Position numbers and translations under genes: made by a program. From RGIG3701 sp030530205 (GTDB lineage Bacteria > Planctomycetota > Planctomycetia > Pirellulales > Thermoguttaceae): 64,000 nt of DNA. The stretch spans positions 1 to 64,000 of the forward strand of contig JAUMVK010000011.1 of the NCBI GenBank assembly GCA_030530205.1. Direction: 5' to 3'. The notes below the pieces were generated by a model, which was not told the origin of the DNA, searched no databases, and saw only the letters and a list, made by a program, of their open reading frames with translations. The first letter of the stretch is position 1; each line of letters opens with the position of its first letter. Of the stretch, positions 16,301 to 24,650 are shown piece by piece.

Positions 16301-17495
16301 GGAGCGCCCGAATGTGGTGGTCGTAATTCACCCAGAATTCCGGATCTTCCAGCGCGTAGGAATGGCACCAGCAGAAGAACGCGCCTTCCAGGATCAGGAG
16401 CATGCCCGTCTCGTCGGCCGTTTCGATCCACTCTTTCGGCCAGATATTCGCGTGGAGGCGCATGCAGTTAATATTCGCGCGGCGCAGACGCCGAAAAGTA
16501 TCGAGTGGATCCTTGAATCCGCCCGGATGCGCGGCGGTCCCAAGAGCACGGAACGGTACTCCGTTCAGGACGAACCGGTCGCCATCGCACCAGATCTCGC
16601 GGAAGCCGAAACGCTCGCGGTGGGTCAGAAAGTCGCCGAGTTTCACGTCCATGAAGTAGAGGAACGGGTCGCGGGGAGACCAGACGCGCGGGTTTTCCCA
16701 CGGATTCTCAAAATGAACGCTCTGGGATTGACCCGCCAAAACCGAAACTGATGAGTGGAACTCAATCAAGGATTTTTGGGGATCATCCGGGTCCGGGACC
16801 GAAACCGTCACGGGGGCCGAAACATCTTTCCCGGTCAGGTTTTTGAACTCAAGATCGACCGAGATCTTCTTCTCGCGCCACGACGTCTGAATGAAAAGGT
16901 CCTCGAGTTTCAGTGTGTCGCGGACCTCAAGCGTCACTTTCCCGCGCAGGCCCACATTGGAAAAACCGTGCGAACCTACCGGGGCCATGACGTTCCCCTG
17001 GAAAAGCTCGGCGGTACGGTGGCCTGCCTCGGTTTTCAGGGATTCGGGCGGGTTCTTCGTGATGGCCGTCACGCCTTCGACTCGGATCAGGATCGAGTGT
17101 TTGCCACCATCGCGGACGAGATTCGTCACGTCAAGCTCAAACGGTTCCGCGCCGCCGGTGTAGTGTCCCGCGTCTTTGCCGTCGATCCGGACCTGGGCGC
17201 CAAACTTGACCCACTCGAAAGCGAGAAACGCACGCTGGGAGTCGGTGAGTTTCGGCGAGTCAAAATTGGTGCGGTACCAGCAGATCAAATCGGGGTGGGA
17301 GGTCCAGGAGGTCAGGCCGTCGGTCTCCCACTGGATAGCTTCCGGCCCAGCGTTCTGCAGGTCCTCCCACGTGCGGACGGTCCCCGAGCGAAAGGATTCC
17401 CAACCGGTCAGATCGATGTCGATCGATTCCGCGTCGAGGGTAGAAAAAGCGGAAATCAGTAGAATGAGGGGCAAAAGTGTGGAAAAAAGTTTCAT
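13338..17495 (-). CDS. Large secreted GH2-family glycoside hydrolase with two CBM60-like modules
   Basis: 1385 aa. ATG at 17495 has AAGAAGG upstream and starts a signal peptide (LLPLILLISAFSTLDA). Order: GH2 sugar-binding domain (about 30-210), immunoglobulin-like domain (about 220-320), TIM barrel (about 330-640) with the acid/base in SMENEI near residue 413 and a likely nucleophile in IGEFLHI near 517. A long middle region has a VLGASDLAKGLG segment. Two C-terminal modules carry FTNDLWDP..DRN (near residues 1170 and 1368), the calcium-dependent xylan-binding CBM60-type signature. It probably hydrolyses a beta-linked polysaccharide or glycosaminoglycan outside the cytoplasm. Exact specificity is unknown. 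The first spacer of array 1 resembles the LYFRGVRL codons of this module type. Confidence 0.85.
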   Translation of the reverse strand: MKLFSTLLPLILLISAFSTLDAESIDIDLTGWESFRSGTVRTWEDLQNAGPEAIQWETDGLTSWTSHPDLICWYRTNFDSPKLTDSQRAFLAFEWVKFGAQVRIDGKDAGHYTGGAEPFELDVTNLVRDGGKHSILIRVEGVTAITKNPPESLKTEAGHRTAELFQGNVMAPVGSHGFSNVGLRGKVTLEVRDTLKLEDLFIQTSWREKKISVDLEFKNLTGKDVSAPVTVSVPDPDDPQKSLIEFHSSVSVLAGQSQSVHFENPWENPRVWSPRDPFLYFMDVKLGDFLTHRERFGFREIWCDGDRFVLNGVPFRALGTAAHPGGFKDPLDTFRRLRRANINCMRLHANIWPKEWIETADETGMLLILEGAFFCWCHSYALEDPEFWVNYDHHIRALQKKHRNNPSFCFLSMENEIAHCGGERILPDLLHFLAEAGKKAKTFDSTRPISYDGDMDPEGVADVVNTHYPMDYAGIRPGNEDQNWPHDCWWMDDGKFMACYPNEFWKWDRKKPFYIGEFLHIQHFTRNDPYSLVLGDEAYSEEFGWVNGKAKGKTWSMQIPAYRAAGVTGLCPWVITEYSPAPEMESEKNPRYAAVRDAYEPVNFILEPLPAEAFAETVIQGNLWLVNDSDCPREVKFGVGGKTGVEVLGPAERKRVALEIPASLIKNGRVKITLTHKPVRSEKPEWNPDWSKTGGLLPKGEDHFFLEEGKVEREVEILVAQRADYTKTVPYAQSVAVLGASDLAKGLGAVEVKDLNDPALAQASALIIGKNQLQALAAAEQKAENPRFVVGASSFVDKLNEFLGDPTHKVIILEQDEYPAGLFPVHQAQTTVGDPRNTAFTEYPAVHHPFLFPENAAFEPYVLNGNQVRLGGPNGFEYCPILRHRNLILCQFPVSERWYSSPSMAAWLERFLQDDLPQTPQRKLAVIDTTGQIQKTMARLGFDVTPREDAPEALTFVNAASEPVSPRPGEQFVLFGLTPENLPKWKSVLPASVSLQPFHGPVIRKEASPACEDFPKAGLAACTSCDLYWTGSRKGLTNRQMTPVLQVADWQIMPFAPDFDQRESVPFYGFDRFASNRERPHHVVEQENSLFVGVNQTLETEIDCPQGWAFLEIEGRGTTLQGVGCILDVRLDSHPAGIVEMRPEYEKKGLFVKCAGGKQRLSITFTNDLWDPVTREDRNLYFRGVRLIPLKRIEGSDSLKIETLLEPTVAARIAPGWVIDCVKCFAPDEPTPRADRYIRSILSGAGISARLLLGGTLLGPSDWEQRNGPKPWKVTETRGVPTLGWGTNGSLVQNVTFLQPGHRTFTLRASGSQCMGEYPHVNLRLDGKVIGEFDLDSEDMRDWTISPDVEIPAGEHEISLQFTNDLWDPETRDDRNIHFESFRIQ

Positions 17496-17623
17496 AATAA
17501 CCTTCTTTTCTGGATGAAAGGTTTGGGGTGAGGAAATCTGATTCAAGATTAAGGAGGGGCTTCTTAAAGAAGTTTCAGGGGAGGAACTTTGGGACGGCAC
17601 CAATAACGCCGTCCCTGAAAGAA

Positions 17624-19732
17624 TCATTTAATCTCAAATTTCCCGGTCGGTTTCGTACCGGGGAACACGGCGTTCAGGTCCGCACCAGCTGGGAGGGTGA
17701 TCGTCGCGTTCTCGCACTCGAAATTCCCTGTGACGTCAAGCGTCACACCCGGTTTCACGACGATTTGAGCGTTTTTCACGACGTAATTCCCGTCGATTTT
17801 GGCTTTTCCGACCGGTTCAAAAACGCCGCCTTCCTGAACGAATGAGTCGTCCGCCATGTAACCTTTCGCGAGGATCGTTTCGGCGCGGAGCGTGCCGCCC
17901 TTCATCTGGATCGGAGCTGCAACCAGTCCCGAGTACGGAATGGCCGGGTCGCTCAAAACGTTCAGTTCGCCGCCGCTGAGGAAGAACATCGGGGGGAGGT
18001 TCCTGGTCATATTCGAAATGCGAGGCGTGTTTACGGTTCCGCCTTCGAGGTAGTACTCGCCCGTCCCGCCGGTACGTAGTTCCTCGGAATCCATGCGAGT
18101 ACCGCCGAACTGGATGCCGGCGCAGTAGTCCGCGATCTTTTCCTTGGAAAAACCTTCGATGAAGCCCGGGTTGGTCCGGTAGCCCCAAGCGCTCTGCGTG
18201 CCGCGGATGTTCGCTGTGCCGCCGGTCTGACGGACGGTGCTGTTGGCGGAGTAAAAACCAATGACGAACTGGCCGTCAGCGCGGAATTCACCACCGGAAA
18301 TCTCGAGCAGCCCCTTTCCCGCCGAGCCAAGCGAAAAGCCGCGTTTGGTCCAGAAAAGACCGTCTTTCAGGGCGTACTCGGTGGAACCTTTGCCCGATTC
18401 ACCGAAGAGCAAATTGGCGCAAGCGACCACTTCTCCACCAGTCTGTTCACCGAACGATTCACCGGAGTGTCCGAAACCCAATGCGCCAAGGACGTTCACG
18501 TGGGATTTGCCTTCGATTTTCAGCGTTCCTTTGCTTCCCTCGGCGTCACCAATCGAGAGAGAAATCGTCGTCAAGTCGGCGTCTTTGAGCGTCAGAGTGC
18601 CGGCAGAATTTGGGGCCTCACCGAGAATGACCGAGGAAGAGTTCAGCACCGTTCCCAGACCAAGAGAGAGCGAACCGGCGCCTTCTTTTCCAATTTGAAC
18701 GCCGAATATCTGGGCCTTCTTCGCCAGGACAACCGAGAGTTCACCCTGCGAATCCGCGTCGGCGCCGAGCGTCAGGGATTCCAGCAGAAGATCGCTTCCG
18801 CTTAAACGAGCTTTTGCGGCCGGGTGAGCTTTCGTCCCGATGTTCACGTTTGAGGCTTTTTTTGGGGCGAAATTCATCGCGTCGGTGAAATCGGAGCTTT
18901 GAGCGGCCCCCGTCCACTCGCACGTTTCCTCGTTCGGACTGCTCAATGCCAGACGCATCAGGTCGGGACGGTCTGTCGTCACGCTGTCAACACCCCAACT
19001 GATGAGCTTGCGCATGACTTTCAGATCGTTCACGGTCCAGATCCAGCAAACCACGCCTTCGTCGTGGGCGGCTTTGATGTGCTCTTCCGTCATTCCGTCG
19101 AAGTACATGATGTCGATCAGCCCAGCTCCCGCGGCCTTCGTTTTGCGGCAGAAGTTCCGAACGTCCTCGGGTGTTTCGAGCTTCCCGGCCAGATACGCGG
19201 TCGGGACCTTACTGTTCGCGCAGACGGTCTGGACGGCCTCATAGCTGAACGAAATGATGAACGCTTTGTCGAGCATGTCCGCTTTTTTCAGTTCTTCCAG
19301 AACGCCCATGGCGGCTTTCGCGTCTTTGATCTCAATGACCGGGTAGCATCTGGGGCACTGCTTATGCGTTTCGAGGGCCTGAGCCAACGTCGGGATCTTT
19401 TCATTCTCGTAGCCCGGTTTTCCGTTCGGGACGCAAACATCTTTGAGCTGGTCCCAGGAAGAATCTCTCATCGGAAGATCGACTTTTCCTTCGGAGGTGC
19501 GTTTGGTCGTGCCGTCATGCATCAGGCAAACGACGCCGTCCGTCGTGATGTACACGTCGCACTCGCTTCCACCTGCTCCGGCTTCCCATGCTTTACGGAT
19601 CGAGGCGCAGGTGTTTTCGGGCGCGATGGCAGAAAAGCCACGGTGACCGACCGTCTTGGGAATTTCCAGAGCCGAGGCAGTGGAGACGGCCAAGAAAATA
19701 AACAAAATGGTGAGGATTGATGTGTGCTTCAT
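17624..19732 (-). CDS. Glycerophosphodiester phosphodiesterase with C-terminal beta-helix-like region
   Basis: 702 aa. Start at 19732 (AAAGG seven bases upstream); signal peptide ILTILFIFLAVSTASA. The GDPD TIM barrel spans about 24-270 with metal and catalytic residues His30 and Arg31 (GHRGFSAIAPENT), Glu57, Asp59 and His72 (ECDVYITTDG, MHDGT). Residues 290-700 are a repetitive region rich in G-T-L, GG-E and S-V words (for example GTLTLKDADLTTISLSIGDA), like passenger beta-helices of planctomycete secreted proteins. It would hydrolyse glycerophosphodiesters outside the cytoplasm, with the helix for surface attachment or folding. The next gene upstream (19932-20744) is a near-identical GDPD domain without the helix, so this is a tandem duplication. 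Confidence 0.85.
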   Translation of the reverse strand: MKHTSILTILFIFLAVSTASALEIPKTVGHRGFSAIAPENTCASIRKAWEAGAGGSECDVYITTDGVVCLMHDGTTKRTSEGKVDLPMRDSSWDQLKDVCVPNGKPGYENEKIPTLAQALETHKQCPRCYPVIEIKDAKAAMGVLEELKKADMLDKAFIISFSYEAVQTVCANSKVPTAYLAGKLETPEDVRNFCRKTKAAGAGLIDIMYFDGMTEEHIKAAHDEGVVCWIWTVNDLKVMRKLISWGVDSVTTDRPDLMRLALSSPNEETCEWTGAAQSSDFTDAMNFAPKKASNVNIGTKAHPAAKARLSGSDLLLESLTLGADADSQGELSVVLAKKAQIFGVQIGKEGAGSLSLGLGTVLNSSSVILGEAPNSAGTLTLKDADLTTISLSIGDAEGSKGTLKIEGKSHVNVLGALGFGHSGESFGEQTGGEVVACANLLFGESGKGSTEYALKDGLFWTKRGFSLGSAGKGLLEISGGEFRADGQFVIGFYSANSTVRQTGGTANIRGTQSAWGYRTNPGFIEGFSKEKIADYCAGIQFGGTRMDSEELRTGGTGEYYLEGGTVNTPRISNMTRNLPPMFFLSGGELNVLSDPAIPYSGLVAAPIQMKGGTLRAETILAKGYMADDSFVQEGGVFEPVGKAKIDGNYVVKNAQIVVKPGVTLDVTGNFECENATITLPAGADLNAVFPGTKPTGKFEIK

Positions 19733-19931
19733 TGTAAAACCTTTCATTCCTGCTTGATATGAGCAAGTTTCAATATTGTATCCAGATTTTCAATTGATAA
19801 TCGGTATTTCCGACTCAGAGGTCGTTCAGATCTCGCGTTTCCACGACTTTTCCGGTCAACACCGACGTGAACCCGTTGTGTTCGTCAGGTTCGCGTCGGT
19901 GAAGCCAGAACTTTTAGGGGCTTGGCAATTC

Positions 19932-20744
19932 TCAGTTTTCTGTGGTGGAAGCCTTGAGCGCATCGGCCATCAGGTCGGGACGGTCAGTCGTCACACTATC
20001 GACACCCCAGCTAAGCAGTTTCTTCATGACGTTCAGATCGTTCACGGTCCAAATCATACAAATCATGCCTTCGTCGTGGGCGGCTTTGATGTGCTCGGCG
20101 GTCATTCCGTCAAAGTACATGATGTCGATCAGCCCAGCGCCGGCGGCCTTCGTCTTGCGGCAGAAGTTCCGAACGTCCTCGGGCGTTTCGAGTTTCCCGC
20201 CCAGGAACGCTGTCGGGACCTTGCTGTTGGCGCAAACGGTCTGGACGGCCTCGTAGCTGAACGAAATGATGAACGCTTTGTCGAGCATGTCCGCTTTTTT
20301 CAGTTCTTCCAGAACGCCAAGGGCGGCTTTCGCGTCCTTGATCTCAATGACCGGGTAGCATCCGGGGCACTGCTTGTGAGTTTCGAGGGCCTGGGTGAGC
20401 GTCGGGATCTTTTCATTCTCGTAGCCCGGTTTTCCGTTCGGGACGCAAACGTCTTTGAGCTGATCCCAGGAAGAATCTTTCATCGGAAGATCAACTTTCC
20501 CGCCGGAAGTGCGCTTGGTCGTACCGTCGTGCATCAGACAGATGACCCCGTCCGTTGTGATGTACACATCACACTCGCTTCCGCCCGCTCCTGCTTCCCA
20601 CGCTTTGCGGATCGAGGCGCAAGTGTTTTCAGGGGCGATCGCGGAAAAGCCGCGGTGACCGACCGTCTTGGGAATTTCCAGAGCCGAGGCAGTGGAGACG
20701 GCCAAGAAAATAAACAAAATGGTGAGGATTGAGGTGTGCTTCAT
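19932..20744 (-). CDS. Glycerophosphodiester phosphodiesterase, single-domain paralogue
   Basis: 270 aa; start at 20744 with the same AAAGGTTTTACA leader as its neighbour. Signal peptide plus GDPD barrel with the full HRGFSAIAPENT, ECDVYITTDG and MHDGT motifs. Differences from the downstream copy are scattered substitutions (for example AFLGGKLETP against AYLAGKLETP). It ends where the neighbour continues into its repeat region. Even the upstream leader and signal peptide are conserved at DNA level, so the duplication is recent or kept by gene conversion. Confidence 0.9.
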   Translation of the reverse strand: MKHTSILTILFIFLAVSTASALEIPKTVGHRGFSAIAPENTCASIRKAWEAGAGGSECDVYITTDGVICLMHDGTTKRTSGGKVDLPMKDSSWDQLKDVCVPNGKPGYENEKIPTLTQALETHKQCPGCYPVIEIKDAKAALGVLEELKKADMLDKAFIISFSYEAVQTVCANSKVPTAFLGGKLETPEDVRNFCRKTKAAGAGLIDIMYFDGMTAEHIKAAHDEGMICMIWTVNDLNVMKKLLSWGVDSVTTDRPDLMADALKASTTEN

Positions 20745-20793
20745 TGTAAAACCTTTCATTCTTGATTGCCCGACATCCTCGTCGGCGTTCAAA

Positions 20794-21630
20794 TCAGTTC
20801 ACTTCGACTTTTGTTCCATTCTTTGCAAAAAAGTCTTTCTCAAACTTTTGAGCTGCTTCTTTGGAAATATTGTTTCCTTCCATAATCGTGAGAGTTTTCA
20901 GGTTTGGCATATTCATAAAGGCGGGGAGACAGGCGTCTGTCAATTCCATGTCCTTGATCAAAAGCCAGTGGAGTGACTTCATTTGACCCAAAACTTTCAT
21001 GTCTTCATCCTTCAGTTTGCAACCGCTCATGTTCAGGATTTTCACGTGAGTAAGTTTCAGAATTTTATCCAGATTCTCGCCCGAAATGTCGGTATTCTCG
21101 ACGTACACTCCATCCAGATTCTGCATTTCCGAGATGTTTTCGAGAGACTTGGAGGTAATACCATGGTTACCCTGAATGTTCAGTGATGTGCAGCGATCCA
21201 GATTGACCCAGTGATCTGTCTGATCATCAGTCAGGTTTGAGTCTGCGGCGTTCATCGCATTGAGGTAAATCAGTTTGCCCATAAGCTCATGGGCTTCGTC
21301 ACAGTTCGTTTCCGCCGTCAAATGAACGACATTTCCCATTTTCGTCATTGTGTCACGGATCACAATCGCTCCGAGTTTTTCCAAAGCGGCACACGTTTTC
21401 GCGTCTTCTTCCCTGAGAGCGTCCGGGATTTTGTCCGGGTCCACAATCATCAGATCGTCCGGGGCCGCAAAAGGATTATCGATTTTCAGTTCACTCAGGG
21501 TCGTGTCACGCCACTCGATGAACCATTTTGGCTGAGCGATGTTGACATACGCGACAAAAACCGTTACCCCCAAGAGGAGGATCAAAAGGACTATCAAAAG
21601 ATTGTAACTGCGTGCGGAAGGATCTTTCAT
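20794..21630 (-). CDS. Membrane-anchored leucine-rich-repeat protein
   Basis: 278 aa; ATG at 21630 with GGAG eight bases upstream. One N-terminal membrane helix (LLIVLLILLLGVTVFVAYV) and then an extracytoplasmic part. From about residue 140 there are LRR-like units (NLDRCTSLNIQGN, MQNLDGVYVENTDIS, LTHVKILNMSGCKLKDEDM, MKSLHWLLIKDMELTDACL), the cysteine/aspartate-spaced type common in planctomycetes. Probably a protein-interaction scaffold. It lies between the GDPD genes and accA on the same strand. Confidence 0.8.
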   Translation of the reverse strand: MKDPSARSYNLLIVLLILLLGVTVFVAYVNIAQPKWFIEWRDTTLSELKIDNPFAAPDDLMIVDPDKIPDALREEDAKTCAALEKLGAIVIRDTMTKMGNVVHLTAETNCDEAHELMGKLIYLNAMNAADSNLTDDQTDHWVNLDRCTSLNIQGNHGITSKSLENISEMQNLDGVYVENTDISGENLDKILKLTHVKILNMSGCKLKDEDMKVLGQMKSLHWLLIKDMELTDACLPAFMNMPNLKTLTIMEGNNISKEAAQKFEKDFFAKNGTKVEVN

Positions 21631-21688
21631 TATAGGGTCTCCATTTTCCACGATTTATGAATTTGAATTCTATTTCCTGACTTGTAAT

Positions 21689-22645
21689 TTACTCGATAAA
21701 AACTCCAATTTTACGAAACTTCTCGTAACGTTTCTCAAGCAGTTCCTCAATGGGTTTTTTCGCCAGCTCACGCAGTGAGGTCCTGAGGTATTTCTTGAGG
21801 TTCCCGGCCATAAGCCGAGGGTCACGATGCGCACCGCCGAGGGGTTCCGGAATAACCGCGTCCACGATACCCAGCTCCTTCAGGTCTTTGGAAGTGAGGT
21901 GGAGCTGTTCGGCAGCCTGGACACGATACTCCTTGCTTTTCCAGAGGATCCCAGCGCAACCTTCCGGACTGATGACGGAGTAGTAGGCGTGTTCCAGAAT
22001 CGCCACACGGTCTCCGACACCAATTCCAATCGCTCCGCCGGATCCTCCCTCACCGATCACCACACAGATGATGGGCGTGTGGAGGCGTGACATTTCGAAC
22101 ATCCCTTCGGCGATGACCCACGCCTGACCGCGTTCCTCAGCTTCGACTCCCGGCCACGCGCCCGGCGTATCGATCAGGGAGATAATCGGAAGATGGTATT
22201 TCGCAGCCATTTGCATCTTCTGGAGTGCCTTACGGTACCCTTCCGGTTCGGCGCAGCCATAACGGCACTTTGTACGTTCATTCAGATTTTTGCCCTTCTG
22301 ATGCCCCACGACCATGCAAGGGATCCCGTCCAGTTTCGCCCAGCCGGTAATAATCGCAGGATCGTCACCAAAAAAACGATCGCCATGCAACTCCACAAAC
22401 TCGTCAAAGGCCAAATTCAAATAGTCACTCGTCTGAGGACGATTTGGATGACGGGAAACCTCAACCGTTTCCCACGGCTGGAGGTTCTGATATATGCTGC
22501 GTTTTAAGTCAACCAGTTCTTTGCGAAGACGTTTGATGGAGTCTTTAACATCCGGCGAGTCACCAGCGTTTTGCTCCATTTCCTCCAATCGGGATTCGAG
22601 TTCGTAAATCGGCTGCTCAAATGAAAGTTGAATATCCATTTCCAT
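21689..22645 (-). CDS. accA: Acetyl-CoA carboxylase carboxyltransferase subunit alpha
   Basis: 318 aa, normal length. Transfers carboxyl from carboxybiotin to acetyl-CoA, the first step of fatty acid synthesis, together with AccD. Recognised by LSFEQPIYELE at the N-terminus, HGDRFFGDDPAI, GHQKGKN, SLIDTPGAWPGVEAEERGQ, the oxyanion-hole glycines GEGGSGGAIGI and EHAYYSVISPEGCA. ATG at 22645 chosen from family N-termini. A kinase-like gene lies immediately upstream (ends 22707) on the same strand. Confidence 0.97.
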   Translation of the reverse strand: MEMDIQLSFEQPIYELESRLEEMEQNAGDSPDVKDSIKRLRKELVDLKRSIYQNLQPWETVEVSRHPNRPQTSDYLNLAFDEFVELHGDRFFGDDPAIITGWAKLDGIPCMVVGHQKGKNLNERTKCRYGCAEPEGYRKALQKMQMAAKYHLPIISLIDTPGAWPGVEAEERGQAWVIAEGMFEMSRLHTPIICVVIGEGGSGGAIGIGVGDRVAILEHAYYSVISPEGCAGILWKSKEYRVQAAEQLHLTSKDLKELGIVDAVIPEPLGGAHRDPRLMAGNLKKYLRTSLRELAKKPIEELLEKRYEKFRKIGVFIE

Positions 22646-22706
22646 ATTAAACGGTTCTTGTCTCCTGATTCTATTGGATTCCTGAAAGGTCAATACGATA
22701 AAATGC

Positions 22707-23561
22707 TTATTTTGTCCCTCGTTTTTCCGGGGTTTTGATGAAAATCTTCATCTCCTTCAGGGCATTGTAAACCTCGTGTGTACTGGAAGGCCGCTCGGAA
22801 GGGGACTTGGCCATGCACTGACGCAGGAGTTTCGTGAATTCCTCCGTCAAGTTCGGATTAATTCCGTCCGCGGCGGGAACGGGAACATTCAAATGTTGAT
22901 GCGCAAGTTGATTGAAATTTTCGCCCGCAAAGGGGGGGACACCTGTTGCCATCTCAAACCAGATACACGCCAGCGAGTAAATATCGGAACGCTGATCGCG
23001 CCCCTCACCCCGAATCTGCTCTGGCGCGAGGTAACGTCCACGCTGCGGAACTTCATCGGAACCAAGCAGCCGGGACCACAAATGATTTGGCCTTTGCGCG
23101 AAAAGGAACTCGATGAGCCGTGTATCATTTGTTTCCGGATTCACCATGAAAACGTCCGGGGAAAGGTCACGATGGACCCACCCATAAGAGTTAAAACAGG
23201 CAAGAGCCTCTGCCATATCTTCCACAATCTTATGGACGCGCCAGCCGTACGTTTCCACCCCTTCGCTCAAAACGTCCCGGAGAGGGAGGAATGGAACCCA
23301 CTCCATCACGAGAAAAGTTTCGCCTTTTTCCTGAAGGAAATCATACATCTCGACGATCTTTGCGTGATGGATTTCCCGGCCAATGACATATTCCTTCCGA
23401 AGGGCGTCGATAACACGACGGTCACGCTTCAAATCCTCCACCGGCATTTTGATCGCAACCGGGATTTCCAGAAGCGAACTGTAACCCTGCCAGAGCTGGG
23501 TCATGGAGCCGACGCAAACGCATTTAATGAACTGGTATGAACCAGCGGAAGTAAAAGCCAT
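22707..23561 (-). CDS. Serine/threonine kinase-like protein, probable pseudokinase
   Basis: 284 aa, one protein-kinase fold filling the whole length with no membrane segment. Present: Lys38 (VAIKMP), Glu57 region, HRD at 130-132 and YLAPEQI activation-segment end. Altered: the residue after HRDLSPD that should bind metal (Asn) is Val137, the HRDLK lysine is Ser134, and the DFG motif reads EFL (Glu151). These changes normally abolish or strongly lower catalysis. The N-terminal glycine loop is also poor (CVCVGSMTQLWQG). Likely a regulatory pseudokinase. Directly upstream of accA, spacing 61 bp, so possibly co-transcribed. Confidence 0.8.
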   Translation of the reverse strand: MAFTSAGSYQFIKCVCVGSMTQLWQGYSSLLEIPVAIKMPVEDLKRDRRVIDALRKEYVIGREIHHAKIVEMYDFLQEKGETFLVMEWVPFLPLRDVLSEGVETYGWRVHKIVEDMAEALACFNSYGWVHRDLSPDVFMVNPETNDTRLIEFLFAQRPNHLWSRLLGSDEVPQRGRYLAPEQIRGEGRDQRSDIYSLACIWFEMATGVPPFAGENFNQLAHQHLNVPVPAADGINPNLTEEFTKLLRQCMAKSPSERPSSTHEVYNALKEMKIFIKTPEKRGTK

Positions 23562-23719
23562 AAGGTAAAACGTTCCTGAAATTACGATGAATCTTCCTCA
23601 ATTCTTTGATTTTACCAAATTCGGGATTTTTTACAAGGTGGCCCCCCCCTTCCAAGCCCATTTATTTTCAGTATAATAAACGGAAGTTTTTACATTATTC
23701 ATTCTAAAGGAATAAAATC

Positions 23720-24535
23720 ATGCAAATCACTAAAAAAATTGGCTTCATTGGTGCGGGGCAAATGGCCACCGCTCTTTCCAAAGGTTTCGTTTCCAAGGCG
23801 GGCGTCCCGGCTGAAAATATCATCGCCGCAGACGCGTTCGAGTCCAGCCGCGAAAAATTCACCGCCGCGACGGGGATCCAGACCACCGATTCCAACGTGG
23901 ACGTGGTGGAGGACTGCGACGTGATCGTTTTGTCGGTTAAGCCGCAGGTTCTGCCGGATGTCATGGATGAGATCGCGCCCTACATCACGCCGAAGCACCT
24001 CGTCATTTCCATCTGCGCAGGCATTCCGCTCGCAAAACTCGCCGCCGGACTTGGGGAGCAGACCCGGCTGGTGCGCGTCATGCCGAACACGCCGTGCCTG
24101 ATCGGTCAGGGCGCCATCGCGTTCTGCAATTCCGAGACCGTCACGGAGGAAGATTTCGAGATCACGTGCGACTTGCTGAAGAGCGTCGGCCGCTGCTTCC
24201 ACGTCGGCGAGCACGTGATGGACGCGGTGACGGGGCTTTCCGGCTCCGGTCCGGCGTACGTCTACTTGATCATCGAGGCGCTGGCCGACGGCGGCGTCAT
24301 GATGGGCCTGCCCCGTGACGTGGCCCTGACCCTTGCGGCCCAGACCGTGCGCGGAGCCGCCGCGATGGTACTCGAAACGAAAGAACACCCGGGCGTTTTG
24401 AAAGACCGCGTCACCTCCCCCGCCGGAACGACCATTGCCGGAATGCGCGAGCTGGAATCCCACGGTGTCCGCGCCGCCATGTACGAAGCGGTCATCGCCG
24501 CCACGAAACGCTCGGCGGAACTCGGCAAAAAATGA
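23720..24535 (+). CDS. proC: Pyrroline-5-carboxylate reductase
   Basis: 271 aa. Catalyses the last step of proline synthesis, reducing pyrroline-5-carboxylate with NAD(P)H in the cytoplasm. Rossmann start IGFIGAGQMA (residues 7-16), VLSVKPQ, VRVMPNTP, the C-terminal signature with VTGLSGSGPAYVY and LKDRVTSPAGTTIAG. AAAGGA precedes the ATG. A TATAAT box sits at 23672-23677. Stand-alone gene transcribed away from the pseudokinase. Confidence 0.97.
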   Translation: MQITKKIGFIGAGQMATALSKGFVSKAGVPAENIIAADAFESSREKFTAATGIQTTDSNVDVVEDCDVIVLSVKPQVLPDVMDEIAPYITPKHLVISICAGIPLAKLAAGLGEQTRLVRVMPNTPCLIGQGAIAFCNSETVTEEDFEITCDLLKSVGRCFHVGEHVMDAVTGLSGSGPAYVYLIIEALADGGVMMGLPRDVALTLAAQTVRGAAAMVLETKEHPGVLKDRVTSPAGTTIAGMRELESHGVRAAMYEAVIAATKRSAELGKK

Positions 24536-24541
24536 ATTTTT

Positions 24542-24617
24542 TGAGTTAGGAGTTAGGATTGAGGAGTGAGGAGTTAGNNNNNNNNNNTCCTCAACTCCTC
24601 ACTCCTCACTCCTAACT
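24542..24617. repeat. Iterated-word inverted repeat copy 2, interrupted by an assembly gap
   Basis: GAGTTAGGAGTTAGGATTGAGGAG on the left and TCCTCAACTCCTCACTCC on the right, with ten Ns at 24578-24587. The scaffold was joined here, most likely because this sequence is repeated in the genome. Neighbouring genes may not be adjacent in reality. Confidence 0.75.
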
Positions 24618-24650
24618 TCCATTTCCATTTCCCACCTCAAGGAGAATCTC

